From: an uncultured Spirochaetales bacterium
Lineage (GTDB): Bacteria; Spirochaetota; Spirochaetia; Sphaerochaetales; Sphaerochaetaceae
Direction of reading: 5' to 3'
Assembly: GCA_944390025.1 (NCBI GenBank)
Contig: CALXOK010000002.1
Span: 62,001 to 126,000 of the forward strand
Length of the DNA: 64,000 bases
Part shown: piece by piece, positions 9,556 through 17,794 of the stretch
How the letters are laid out: each line of letters starts with the position of its first letter
Position numbering within the stretch: the stretch's first letter is position 1
The notes under the pieces: generated by a model
Databases searched by the model: none
Told to the model about the DNA's origin: nothing
What the model saw: only the letters and a program-made list of their open reading frames with translations
Made by a program: the position numbers and the translations under genes

Positions 9556-9627
9556 CTGGGAAGGCAGGACTCGAACCTGCGATGCCGGCACCAAAAACCA
9601 GTGCCTTAACCACTTGGCGACTTCCCA
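9556..9627 (-). tRNA. tRNA-Gln (anticodon TTG)
   Basis: The 72-nt cloverleaf folds cleanly. The acceptor TGGGAAG pairs with CTTCCCA, the discriminator is G, the anticodon stem CTGGT/GCCGG holds the loop TTTTGGT (anticodon TTG), and the T-arm GCAGG-TTCGAGT-CCTGC is canonical. The 3' CCA is not encoded. It sits 51 bp after spoVG on the same strand and is followed by a terminator. Confidence 0.96.
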
Positions 9628-9678
9628 AACATGCTTACAGAGGTTAGCAAATCGCCCTGTATATGTAAAGTGGCGTCA

Positions 9679-9951
9679 TCAGGAGCCCTGTACTGACTCA
9701 AGCTCCTTTGTGTATGCTTCAATGACCTTCTGTGAAAGCAGATTCCTGAATGAGCTGGTAATCGGGTGGACTATGTCCTTGTACTCCCCGTTATGGACCT
9801 GACGTGACGGCATTGCAATAATCAGCTTGTCTCCTGTGGAGACAATTTTGATATTGTGAACGACAAGAACCGAATCGAAAACTACTGTCGCGAAGGCTCT
9901 CAACTGCTCTTTCTGGGACACCAGCCGGATTTTTATATCTGTTACTTCCAT
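9679..9951 (-). CDS. spoVG: Septation regulator/RNA-binding protein SpoVG
   Basis: This 90-residue protein has the SpoVG start MEVTDIKIRL and the conserved core MPSRQ and DIVHPITSSFR. In spirochaetes (Borrelia) SpoVG is known as a site-specific DNA- and RNA-binding regulator; in Bacillus it affects septation. The start at 9951 is chosen because the family begins with MEVTD and AGGG lies about 9 nt upstream. The ispE-spoVG order is conserved in many bacteria. Confidence 0.95.
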   Translation of the reverse strand: MEVTDIKIRLVSQKEQLRAFATVVFDSVLVVHNIKIVSTGDKLIIAMPSRQVHNGEYKDIVHPITSSFRNLLSQKVIEAYTKELESVQGS

Positions 9952-10000
9952 ATTCTTTACCCTGAGACACAATAATACTACTCTCAGCCATACTTATCAA

Positions 10001-10867
10001 TTAAAAGCTCGCCTCAGAGTGAATATTTTTACAAAATCCTGTCTTAATTATATGGAATTTTCCATCTTTTTCTGAAAAAAGCTCGCAGATACGCTCCCTT
10101 TCTTCAATCGATTGCATCACAAGCAGCTGGCTGGAACCAGAACCGCTGGTTGAGAAATATGTCACAGTACGGGCAATCTCAAGAAAATCCTCATCTTCAA
10201 GAACAGGCTGGATGCAGTCAAAATCATTGTGGTAAAGAATTGACCATGAGTGAAAATCCGGATTCCACGCGGCAAGCGGAATCTTCGCCTCTTTCTTCTG
10301 GTCAGCCAGTCGGAAAGCCTGTGCGGTGGAGACCCTGTCACCTTTTCTGATGACAATGAGAGCAGGCAGGTCAACGGCCTCTTTCTGCGTGAGAATCTCC
10401 CCTCGCCCGGTCGCATGGGCACAGCATAAGCCTGATGTGAAAAACGGAACATCCGAGCCAAGAGCCAGAGATGCTTTCATCAGATCATCATGGCTTAGTG
10501 GATAGCCCGCAAACTCATTCAGGCATGTCAGCGTAACGCTTGCATTCCCAGAACCGCCGCCCAGTCCGGCCTGAGATGGAATATGTTTCTCTATTGACAC
10601 ATCAAGAGAGAAAGTCAGGCCGCTTTGAGAGGAAAACAGACGGGCAGCCTTCTCTATGAGATCGGTTTTACCCTCTTCCAGATAGCTCTCGTTTCCGTGG
10701 ATTCTCACTGAAAAAGAAGAAGCCTCCTCATACTCGAAATGCAGCCTGTCAGCAAGGCTGATCAGATGGAAATAGGTATCAAGATCATGATACCCGTCTT
10801 CCCTTTTACCCATTATTTTCAAGCCGATGTTCACCTTTGCGCGGCTCAGTCTGTCAGCACATCTCAC
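10001..10867 (-). CDS. ispE: 4-diphosphocytidyl-2-C-methyl-D-erythritol kinase
   Basis: This 288-residue GHMP kinase has the ATP-binding motif 'PSQAGLGGGSGNAS' and the N-terminal AKVNIGLKIMGKREDGYH. It phosphorylates CDP-ME in the MEP isoprenoid pathway. The start is GTG at 10867, overlapping the upstream stop by 4 bp (GTGA). The C-terminal motif is 'FSTSGSGSS', close to the usual TGSGS. Synthesis is coupled to the uracil-DNA glycosylase gene upstream. Confidence 0.93.
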   Translation of the reverse strand: MRCADRLSRAKVNIGLKIMGKREDGYHDLDTYFHLISLADRLHFEYEEASSFSVRIHGNESYLEEGKTDLIEKAARLFSSQSGLTFSLDVSIEKHIPSQAGLGGGSGNASVTLTCLNEFAGYPLSHDDLMKASLALGSDVPFFTSGLCCAHATGRGEILTQKEAVDLPALIVIRKGDRVSTAQAFRLADQKKEAKIPLAAWNPDFHSWSILYHNDFDCIQPVLEDEDFLEIARTVTYFSTSGSGSSQLLVMQSIEERERICELFSEKDGKFHIIKTGFCKNIHSEASF

Positions 10868-11595
10868 AGCACACCCTCTCTTTCCAGCATCTCAAGCACA
10901 GCCCTTCCGTCATCAGCCCATACGATGTGGGCTGATGGATTTGCCGGCGAAGGATGCATGATTTTTACAACTCTTGTCTTTCCAAGCTTCAACAGCTGTC
11001 TTTCAGCATAGTTTCCGATTGCAACCGCAGTCTCAACATCATATTGCGTGATTATGAAATCAAGATAATCAAGACACAGCGGCTCAATCAGGGCTCTGTC
11101 TCTCCGGCTGAGTCTGTCCGGTGTGATGTTTCTTCCGCTGTCCCTGTCAAGAAAGGCAAGCGGACAGAAATTCTGTACAGTGGCAAATGCGAAGAAATCC
11201 CTGACATCAGGCCACCGGCTTCTGATCATCGACCAGAAATGCCTTCCGCTGGGCTCATCTTTTGCTGTGCTGAAACCGAGTACTGGCTTTTTCGGATGTT
11301 CCCGCTCTGGCCTTGCTATTTCTCCTTCAAGTCCCAGATAAGAACGCACCATTGAGACAGAGCCGAAAGGAACTCCCGTCTGGGCCATTCCGTCAGGGCC
11401 TGGATTCATTCCGATGAACATGACACGGTTTTCTCCACCCAGTGCCATGTCCTGATACCTTTCGTACATGTTCCAGGCATACTCAAGCGGGTTATATATG
11501 TATCCGTCAAAATCCAGCTCCAGTAGATCCAGTGACTGGCACAGCTTTTCAGTGCGGCTGATGAAACATTCATCCATATGGAAAGAGTGTAGCAT
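10864..11595 (-). CDS. SMUG1-type single-strand-selective uracil-DNA glycosylase
   Basis: This protein of about 243 residues carries SMUG1-family motif 1 'GMNPGPDGMAQTGVPFG', the segments EHPKKPVLGFSTAKDEPSGRHFW and NFCPLAFLDRDSGRNITP, and motif 2 HPSPANP. SMUG1 enzymes excise uracil and oxidised pyrimidines in base-excision repair. They are best known from animals and are patchy in bacteria. Differences from the animal consensus as I recall it are Phe to Asp in motif 1 (NPGPD) and Arg to Ala in motif 2 (HPSPA). The start is uncertain: ATG 11595 (used here), TTG 11628 or ATG 11577; none has a good Shine-Dalgarno. It is divergent from the HAD gene. Confidence 0.9.
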   Translation of the reverse strand: MLHSFHMDECFISRTEKLCQSLDLLELDFDGYIYNPLEYAWNMYERYQDMALGGENRVMFIGMNPGPDGMAQTGVPFGSVSMVRSYLGLEGEIARPEREHPKKPVLGFSTAKDEPSGRHFWSMIRSRWPDVRDFFAFATVQNFCPLAFLDRDSGRNITPDRLSRRDRALIEPLCLDYLDFIITQYDVETAVAIGNYAERQLLKLGKTRVVKIMHPSPANPSAHIVWADDGRAVLEMLEREGVL

Positions 11596-11627
11596 AAGAG
11601 CTTTTTTCGGTGTACTCTTTGATAGCA

Positions 11628-12374
11628 ATGGCTATAAAAGGAATCATCTTCGACAAGGACGGAACCCTCTTCAACTACGCAGAGGTCTGGGGCCCTGTAA
11701 TCAGGGACTATGTCGACACGGTTCTCATGACCTTCAACATCCGCAACAAGAAGAAAGCCCGCCAGAAAATCTATGAGATTGTCGGAATCGATGACAGGGG
11801 CCACAACTACCCGGACGGCTTTCTGTTCAACCATGACAAGGTTGTGCGCATCTTTTTCAAGATTCTCCGTTTCTGCATCGAGAACCACATAAACCCTGTC
11901 AAGCTTTACCGTCTGCTGACAATCCTCCTGAACAGCCAGAGCCGCAAAGTCATCACTAAGCTCAGACAGATTGATTTCTCACGTCTTGATGATCTGATGC
12001 AGAGGATTAATGAGAGAGGAATCTACATAGGACTTGTGACCAATGACATAACCGCAAACACCATGGGCTTCATGGAAGTGATGGGAATCACGAAGTATGT
12101 GCACTTCCTCAGAACAAAGGAATCCAACTGCCGCAAGAAACCCAACAGCGAGTCCATCAGGCAGTTTGCAAGTCTATTCGGACTGAAGAGCGAGGAAATC
12201 GCGATTGTCGGAGACTCGATTGTCGATATGGAATATGCGCATAACGGCCAGGTCGGCTATACCGTTGCAGTCATGACCGGCTATGGCAAGCGTGAGGTGC
12301 TGGAAAAATATGCAGATGTCATATACGACAGGGTTGAAGATTTAATCAACGACCCTGTCATCCTGCCAGAATGA
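11628..12374 (+). CDS. HAD-superfamily hydrolase, phosphoglycolate phosphatase-like
   Basis: This 248-residue HAD phosphatase has motif I FDKDGTLF (residues 8-15), motif II LVTND, the motif III lysine in NCRKKPNSE, and motif IV GDSIVDMEYA. It resembles the Gph/PGP subfamily with an alpha-helical cap; the substrate cannot be set from sequence. The start at 11628 gives the usual short N-terminus before motif I. There is no Shine-Dalgarno, and a TACTCT hexamer lies 9 nt upstream. Its 3' end overlaps convergent cysK by 33 bp. Confidence 0.85.
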   Translation: MAIKGIIFDKDGTLFNYAEVWGPVIRDYVDTVLMTFNIRNKKKARQKIYEIVGIDDRGHNYPDGFLFNHDKVVRIFFKILRFCIENHINPVKLYRLLTILLNSQSRKVITKLRQIDFSRLDDLMQRINERGIYIGLVTNDITANTMGFMEVMGITKYVHFLRTKESNCRKKPNSESIRQFASLFGLKSEEIAIVGDSIVDMEYAHNGQVGYTVAVMTGYGKREVLEKYADVIYDRVEDLINDPVILPE

Positions 12375-13262
12375 CTGAGAGAGGTACCTCTCCCCTGTAT
12401 CCGGCAGTATTACAAGCACCTTGTCTCCTTTCTGTGCCTTTTTCAAAGCTGCGGCAAGCGCCGCTCCCGAGGAGATTCCGCAAAGCAGCCCTTCAGATCT
12501 CGCAAGAAGGCGCGTGCATTCATAAGCTTCCTCATCACTCACCGTGACAACCTCATCCACAAGGCTTCTGTCCAGGACACCCGGTACGAACCCGGCTCCT
12601 ATCCCCTGTATTCCATGACGCCCGGAATATCCCTGGCTGAGAACCGGGGACAAAGCCGGCTCAACACCGATGAAACGGGCTTTATATCCTTTTTCCCTGA
12701 AGTATCTGGCGATGCCGGTGATTGTGCCTCCGCTGCCTATTCCCGCGACAATCATGTCAAGACTGTCAGAAAAATCCTTCTCAATCTCAACCGCTGTAGT
12801 ACGGTAATGAGCAAGGGCATTGTCAGGGTTGTCAAACTGCATCGGGATGAATGCGTTCTTCATTGAAGATGCAAGCTGTCTTGCCTTCTTTATCGCGCCG
12901 TTCATTCCCTCAGAGGCAGGACTGAGTACAAGTGAGGCACCAAGCGCCTTCACAAGCATGCGCCGCTCTTCAGACATGCTCTCAGGCATTACGATAATAC
13001 ATCGCAGATGGAGCATTGAGCAGATACCGCTGAGCGCGATACCAGTATTGCCGCTTGTCGGTTCAATGATGACTGTTTCCTGATTGATTTCACCCCGGTC
13101 AAGAGCATTTCTTATCATGCTGTAAGCTGCCCGGTCCTTGGCAGAGCCAAGCGGGTTGAAGCGCTCTGCCTTCACATAAACCTCCGCGCCATGAGTATCA
13201 ATCCCGGAAAGTTTTATGCACGGAGTATTGCCGATAAGTTCAAGCACGGATGAGACAATCAT
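12342..13262 (-). CDS. cysK: Cysteine synthase (O-acetylserine sulfhydrylase)
   Basis: This 306-residue PLP enzyme has NPLGSAKDRAA with the PLP-binding Lys, EPTSGNTGIAL, GIGSGGTITG and SSGAAL. It makes cysteine from O-acetylserine and sulfide. The Asn of the usual PGGSVKDR/NP.SSVKDR motif is preserved in spirit as NPLGSAKDR, supporting CysK/CysM rather than a cystathionine beta-synthase. It overlaps the upstream small gene by 4 bp. No cysE is in the window. Confidence 0.93.
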   Translation of the reverse strand: MIVSSVLELIGNTPCIKLSGIDTHGAEVYVKAERFNPLGSAKDRAAYSMIRNALDRGEINQETVIIEPTSGNTGIALSGICSMLHLRCIIVMPESMSEERRMLVKALGASLVLSPASEGMNGAIKKARQLASSMKNAFIPMQFDNPDNALAHYRTTAVEIEKDFSDSLDMIVAGIGSGGTITGIARYFREKGYKARFIGVEPALSPVLSQGYSGRHGIQGIGAGFVPGVLDRSLVDEVVTVSDEEAYECTRLLARSEGLLCGISSGAALAAALKKAQKGDKVLVILPDTGERYLSQSFWQDDRVVD

Positions 13263-13501
13263 TTCTCCTTCCCCCTTCTTATATCTTCCCTGAGACGGCG
13301 AAGCTCATTGTTAAGCTCGATTTCATCCGCCTCTTTCTGTCTGAGTCTCTGCTCAATGGCTGCAGCCCTGATGCTGTCTTTCTCCAGCAGCGCCACCTCA
13401 AGCTCAAGCTTCAGAGGATCGATACAATGCTCAAACGCAAGCTCATGAAGGTCCGCACCCTGTGTGACAATCTGCTTTGCAAGCCGCTGTGTCTGTGTCA
13501 T
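13259..13501 (-). CDS. Small coiled-coil protein of unknown function
   Basis: This is an 80-residue protein from ATG 13501. It is rich in Glu, Arg, Lys and Leu; residues 30-80 are predicted helical and could form a coiled coil ('LLEKDSIRAAAIEQRLRQKE'). No family is recognised. The 4-bp ATGA overlap with cysK suggests co-translation. There is no Shine-Dalgarno; a TGG-TATTCT element lies 6 nt upstream, which suggests a leaderless message. Confidence 0.6.
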   Translation of the reverse strand: MTQTQRLAKQIVTQGADLHELAFEHCIDPLKLELEVALLEKDSIRAAAIEQRLRQKEADEIELNNELRRLREDIRRGKEK

Positions 13502-13507
13502 ATGACA

Positions 13508-13516
13508 AGAATACCA
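13508..13516 (-). promoter_or_regulatory. Extended -10 for the small gene-cysK operon
   Basis: TG-G-TATTCT on the minus strand (hexamer 13513-13508) ends 6 nt before the ATG at 13501. A weak TAGCAT lies 17 bp further upstream. Confidence 0.45.
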
Positions 13517-13613
13517 TGAATGAAAGCAGCATGCTATAACCCACAACAAAATGCTTGAATAGTTAATACTAACCATCAGTTTAAATTTAAAAAAGAAAAA
13601 GAATTATCTTTTA

Positions 13614-13642
13614 TTGACAAAACAATCCCCATTTGTCATATT
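13614..13642 (+). promoter_or_regulatory. Promoter of the acyl-CoA synthetase gene
   Basis: A perfect TTGACA (13614-13619) is separated by 17 bp from CATATT (13637-13642). It lies about 45 bp before the ATG at 13688, which has GAGG 10 nt upstream. Confidence 0.55.
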
Positions 13643-13687
13643 ACCCATGTAGCAAAAATTACCTATATATTTCAGAGGTTATAAATA

Positions 13688-15400
13688 ATGAACAAGATTG
13701 AAAACGAGCTGAACTTATACAGAGGCAAGCACTTTCAGGGAGAATGGCCGACAATCTATCAGATGTTCGAGATTGCGCTTTCCCGCTTCCCGGGCAGAAA
13801 CTGTCTGACTGTATTCGAGCCAAAGCGCAAGAGCTATAACTATCAGGAAGTCGACCTGATGATAAAAAGACTTGCCACACAGCTGTCTAAGGACGGAGTC
13901 AGTGCCGGTGACAAGGTTGTAATCAACGGAAAGAACTCAATCCAGTGGGCCATCGCCTATATGGCAGTCAACTACCTTGGTGCTGTTGTTGTTCCAATTG
14001 ACAACCAGATGCATGTTGACAGAATGTGCCGCCTTGCAGCCTTCTCTGACAGTGTCTATCTTATTGCAGACTTTGACGTCATCAGCAAGATTGATCCGGC
14101 TGACAAGTGGTTCAGCTCACTCAAGGGATACATGACTCTCAAGGGACATATCGATGAACATTTCAATGTGCTTGAAGTCCCGGATGACACAAGCGCCCAG
14201 TGCGCATCCACAGACTGCGAGGCTCTCGCGGCAATCCTCTTCACAAGCGGAACCACAGGGAATGAGAAGGGAGCGATGCTTACCAACAAGAACATTGTCT
14301 CTGATGTCTATGCCGCTGCCTGCGACATGAATGTGACAGAGAACGATATCTTCTATGCCCTTCTTCCGCTGCACCACTCCTATGCCTGCACCACAGTCCT
14401 TCTTGAGACTCTGAAGCATGGAAGTGAGTGTGTCTTCGGACATGGAATTGTCGTATCCAGAATGCTCAACGACATGAAGCAGGGAAGCGTCACGATCTTC
14501 ATGGGAATCCCTCTTCTGTACAACAAGCTTCTTTCAGGCATCATGAAGCAGGTCAAGGCAAAGGGTGCCCTCACCTATGCTGTCGTGAAGAGTGCAATGG
14601 CCTTCAACGGCTTCTTCAAACAGCACTTCCATGTCTGTCCGCTCAGGGGTTTCTTCAACAAGAAAATTCTCAGCAATCTCGGACTTGATACAAACAGAAT
14701 CCTCATCTGCGGAGCCGGCCCTCTTTCTCCTCAGGTCTTCAAGCAGTACCAGCAGTTTGGTCTTGATTTCCTTCAGGGATACGGCCTTACAGAGACAGCT
14801 CCTGTTCTGACACTCAATCCGATTGAGAAATTCAAGGTCGAGTCCATCGGAAAGGCACTCAACATGATGGATATCATCATCGCCGATCCAGACAAGGAAG
14901 GTGTGGGAGAAATCCGCGTCAAGGGTCCGAATGTGACTCCGGGCTATTACAAGGACGAGGAGAACACAAAAGCCCTCTTCGACAGCAACGGATATCTCAA
15001 GACAGGAGATTTGGCTGTAATGGACAAGGACGGATACTTCATCCTCAAGGGAAGAGCGAAAAACATCATCGTCACAGAAGGCGGAAAGAATGTCTATCCG
15101 GAGGAAATCGAGGATGCATTCCAGACCTGTGAGAACATCGAGCAGATTCTCATCCGCGGCTATCAGCAGAAGAAAGATGTGCCCTGTGAGGCAATCGAGG
15201 CTGTCATCTATCCGAATATGGACTATTACAAGGAGAAGAATATGGATGCTGATGCCATGAAAAAGGACATCGAAGCAACTGTCACATCTGTAAACAAGTC
15301 CCTTGTCGGCTACAAGAAGATTGAGAAAATCACAATCCTCGACAAGCCGATGGATATGACTACAACAAAGAAAATCAAGAGAGGAACTGTCGCGAAGTAA
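13688..15400 (+). CDS. AMP-dependent acyl-CoA synthetase (long-chain fatty acid-CoA ligase family)
   Basis: This 570-residue adenylate-forming enzyme has the P-loop FTSGTTGNEKG near residue 187, the core 'GYGLTETAPVLTLNP', GYYKDEENTKALF, TGDLAVMDKDGYF and the hinge RAKNIIVTEGGKNVYPEEIE, plus a terminal catalytic Lys in TTKKIKRG. It activates a carboxylate as acyl-AMP and then acyl-CoA, probably for incorporating or recycling fatty acids. Chain length cannot be told from sequence. It is monocistronic with its own promoter and terminator. Codon use is biased, consistent with good expression. Confidence 0.88.
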   Translation: MNKIENELNLYRGKHFQGEWPTIYQMFEIALSRFPGRNCLTVFEPKRKSYNYQEVDLMIKRLATQLSKDGVSAGDKVVINGKNSIQWAIAYMAVNYLGAVVVPIDNQMHVDRMCRLAAFSDSVYLIADFDVISKIDPADKWFSSLKGYMTLKGHIDEHFNVLEVPDDTSAQCASTDCEALAAILFTSGTTGNEKGAMLTNKNIVSDVYAAACDMNVTENDIFYALLPLHHSYACTTVLLETLKHGSECVFGHGIVVSRMLNDMKQGSVTIFMGIPLLYNKLLSGIMKQVKAKGALTYAVVKSAMAFNGFFKQHFHVCPLRGFFNKKILSNLGLDTNRILICGAGPLSPQVFKQYQQFGLDFLQGYGLTETAPVLTLNPIEKFKVESIGKALNMMDIIIADPDKEGVGEIRVKGPNVTPGYYKDEENTKALFDSNGYLKTGDLAVMDKDGYFILKGRAKNIIVTEGGKNVYPEEIEDAFQTCENIEQILIRGYQQKKDVPCEAIEAVIYPNMDYYKEKNMDADAMKKDIEATVTSVNKSLVGYKKIEKITILDKPMDMTTTKKIKRGTVAK

Positions 15401-15434
15401 ACACTTCAAAAAGCAGGTAGAATCTTATCTGATG

Positions 15435-15465
15435 GGCAGGAAGCATGATTGTTTCCTGCCTTTTT
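15435..15465 (+). terminator. Intrinsic terminator of the acyl-CoA synthetase gene
   Basis: GGCAGGAA (15435-15442) pairs with TTCCTGCC (15453-15460) and is followed by five T residues. Confidence 0.9.
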
Positions 15466-15471
15466 CTTTCA

Positions 15472-15480
15472 TGCTATCAT
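15472..15480 (+). promoter_or_regulatory. Extended -10 of mtaD-mtnA
   Basis: TG-C-TATCAT (15472-15480) sits directly after the preceding terminator and 7 nt before the mtaD ATG at 15488. There is no usable Shine-Dalgarno (AAGG is 1 nt from the ATG). Confidence 0.5.
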
Positions 15481-15487
15481 TCAAGGC

Positions 15488-16762
15488 ATGAAAACACTGC
15501 TTAAGAATCTGACAATAATACCTGTCACAGAGGAAGGACTCCATTTCACAGGAGACATTCTCATCGAAGACAGACTCATCCGCCGCATCGGGGACTGCAG
15601 CAACGAGAAAGCTGACACTGTCCGTGACTGTACAGGGCTCATCGCAATCCCGGGTCTCGTGAACGCACATACACATCTTTCGATGACGCTGATGAGAAAC
15701 TACAAGGACACATGCTCAAACCTCCAGGAATGGCTCGGGGAGATATTCCCGATTGAGGACCGTCTTGGAGATGAGGAAATATACTGGGGCTCGATGCTGG
15801 GCCTTGCTGAGCTTATAAAATCCGGCACGACAAGCTTTGCAGATATGTACTTTCATCAGTGGATGACTGCACGCGCATGCAAGGAAGCAGGCGTCAGAGG
15901 CTTTCTTTCCCTGACTCTTTTCGGGGATGAGGAGGAAACGAGGAAAAGGCTTTCCAGTATCAGGCTTGATGATGAACTTGATGGAGATCTCCTCAGACGG
16001 GATCTTGCAGTGCATGCCATTTATACCTGTTCAGAAGATTCATACCGCTACACAGCAGACTGGGCAAGAGAACATGGTGCCATTGTCAACACCCACCTGA
16101 GTGAGACAAAGAAGGAAATGACGGACTGTCTTGAGCAATCAGGCATGCTTCCTGCATTCTGGCTTGATAAAACAGGATTTCTCGACCTTCCCTGCTATGT
16201 CGCTCATGGAGTATGGCTCCAGGATGAAGAAGTGAAGCTCCTTGCATCAAAAGGCGTTTCCGTCGTTCACAACCCCTCTTCCAACTGCAAGCTTGCAAGC
16301 GGCATTGCTCCTGTAGGACATTTCAGGAAACTCGGCCTTAATGTGGCACTCGGCACGGACGGTGCAAGCTCAAACAACAATCTGTCAATGATTAAGGAAA
16401 TGAGGCTTGCCGCAATGCTCTCGACAGTCAGCACAATGGATGTCGGCTCTCTCAGACCATATCAGATACTTGAAATGGCAACGGTGAATGGAGCGAAGGC
16501 ATTGCATGCTGAGTTACAGATTGGAACGCTTGAAGAAGGGAAAAAGGCCGATATCGTGCTCATCAACCCGGCACAGGCAAACATGACTCCGCTCAATGAC
16601 ATATTCTCAGCCCTTGTCTTCTCGCTTTCAGAGAACAATATAGACTCGGTATATGTCAGCGGACGTCAGCTTCTGGATAAAGGCAGACTGACTACAATTG
16701 ATGAAGCAGAAGTCTGCAGGAATGTCGCACGCTGCTGGGAAAAAATCAGAAAAGGAGAATAA
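15488..16762 (+). CDS. mtaD: S-adenosylhomocysteine/5'-methylthioadenosine deaminase
   Basis: This 424-residue amidohydrolase has the metal ligands HTHLSMT near residues 56-62, NTHLSETKKE in the middle, and GTDGASSNNNLSM with the catalytic Asp. It deaminates methylthioadenosine and adenosylhomocysteine to their inosine forms. It sits 6 bp before mtnA, so MTA or MTI recycling is the likely role. ATG 15488 is used; an upstream in-frame ATG would fall in the preceding terminator. Related deaminases act on guanine or chlorinated triazines, but the mtnA linkage favours the MTA assignment. Confidence 0.85.
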   Translation: MKTLLKNLTIIPVTEEGLHFTGDILIEDRLIRRIGDCSNEKADTVRDCTGLIAIPGLVNAHTHLSMTLMRNYKDTCSNLQEWLGEIFPIEDRLGDEEIYWGSMLGLAELIKSGTTSFADMYFHQWMTARACKEAGVRGFLSLTLFGDEEETRKRLSSIRLDDELDGDLLRRDLAVHAIYTCSEDSYRYTADWAREHGAIVNTHLSETKKEMTDCLEQSGMLPAFWLDKTGFLDLPCYVAHGVWLQDEEVKLLASKGVSVVHNPSSNCKLASGIAPVGHFRKLGLNVALGTDGASSNNNLSMIKEMRLAAMLSTVSTMDVGSLRPYQILEMATVNGAKALHAELQIGTLEEGKKADIVLINPAQANMTPLNDIFSALVFSLSENNIDSVYVSGRQLLDKGRLTTIDEAEVCRNVARCWEKIRKGE

Positions 16763-16768
16763 GAGAAT

Positions 16769-17794
16769 ATGTTTCCACAGGAAGATTTCAAGGCTCTTGG
16801 GATGAGAGGAGATGAGCTGGTATTGCTTGACCAGCGTCTGCTTCCATCCAGGGAGGAGAATTTCATCTGCAAATCCGTTGAAGATGTGTTCTACGCAATA
16901 AAAGAAATGGTCGTGCGCGGAGCTCCGGCAATCGGAGGCGTCGCCGCATATGGTGTCTGGTTTGCAGCCCATGACAGAAAAAACTTTGAACAGAAGTGTG
17001 ATTATTTAAAGAGCGCACGTCCGACAGCCGTCAATCTTGCCTGGGCTGTCGACAGGGTCCGCACTGTCGCACTCCAGTCAGATTTCGACCTTGATGAAGT
17101 CAGGAAGGCCGCAGACACGATTGTTGCAGAAGACATAGCGATGAACAGGAAAATGGGCCTGATTGGATCTGAGGTGATAAGGCCCGGTGCTACCATCCTG
17201 ACACACTGCAACACAGGAGCCCTTGCCACCTGCGGCTGGGGAACCGCCCTCGGCGTGATAAAAACCGCTTTCTATCAGAACAAGAATATCTTTGTCTACG
17301 CAGACGAGACACGTCCACGCCTCCAGGGAGCCCGCCTGACAGCCTGGGAACTCAGGCGCGCCAATATTCCGTCAAAGCTCATTCCGGACAGTGCTGCCGC
17401 CACCCTGATAAGAGACGGTAAAATCGATCTGGTGATTCTTGGAGCGGACAGAATCGCCGCAAACGGGGATGTTGCCAACAAGTTAGGCACCTTCGCCCTG
17501 TCAGTCATCTGCAAGCATTATGGTGTGCCTTTCTACAGTGCGGCACCGCTGAGCACAATCGACTTCGACTGTCCGGATGGCAGCCACATACCGATTGAGG
17601 AAAGAGACAAGAGCGAAGTCACCCATATTGAAGGCATCGCAGTGGCACCGGAAGACATGGATGCTTATAATCCGTCCTTTGATGTGACACCTCATGGAAA
17701 CATCACCGGAATAATCACTGAGTACGGCATACTCAGAGAGCCATATGATGTCTCAATCGCAGCCTTGAAAGAAAAGGCTGCTCAGAAGGCCTGA
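16769..17794 (+). CDS. mtnA: Methylthioribose-1-phosphate isomerase
   Basis: This 341-residue member of the eIF2B-like family has RGAPAIGGVAAYG, the catalytic Cys in 'NTGALATCGWGTALG' and the catalytic Asp in ILGADRIAANGDVANK. It isomerises methylthioribose-1-phosphate to methylthioribulose-1-phosphate. AGGAG lies about 12 nt upstream of the ATG. The phosphorylase and the downstream mtnB-E enzymes are not in the window. Its tail overlaps convergent ccdA by 13 bp. Confidence 0.94.
   Translation: MFPQEDFKALGMRGDELVLLDQRLLPSREENFICKSVEDVFYAIKEMVVRGAPAIGGVAAYGVWFAAHDRKNFEQKCDYLKSARPTAVNLAWAVDRVRTVALQSDFDLDEVRKAADTIVAEDIAMNRKMGLIGSEVIRPGATILTHCNTGALATCGWGTALGVIKTAFYQNKNIFVYADETRPRLQGARLTAWELRRANIPSKLIPDSAAATLIRDGKIDLVILGADRIAANGDVANKLGTFALSVICKHYGVPFYSAAPLSTIDFDCPDGSHIPIEERDKSEVTHIEGIAVAPEDMDAYNPSFDVTPHGNITGIITEYGILREPYDVSIAALKEKAAQKA

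Noticed and set aside
9556-9627. tRNA-Gln as an integration site for a mobile element
   Set aside because: No integrase, direct repeat of the tRNA 3' end or foreign cargo is seen on either side; the same holds for tRNA-Arg.
12379-12392. Palindrome GAGAGGTACCTCTC after the HAD gene
   Set aside because: It lies within cysK coding sequence and has no T-tract, so a terminator or operator is not supported.
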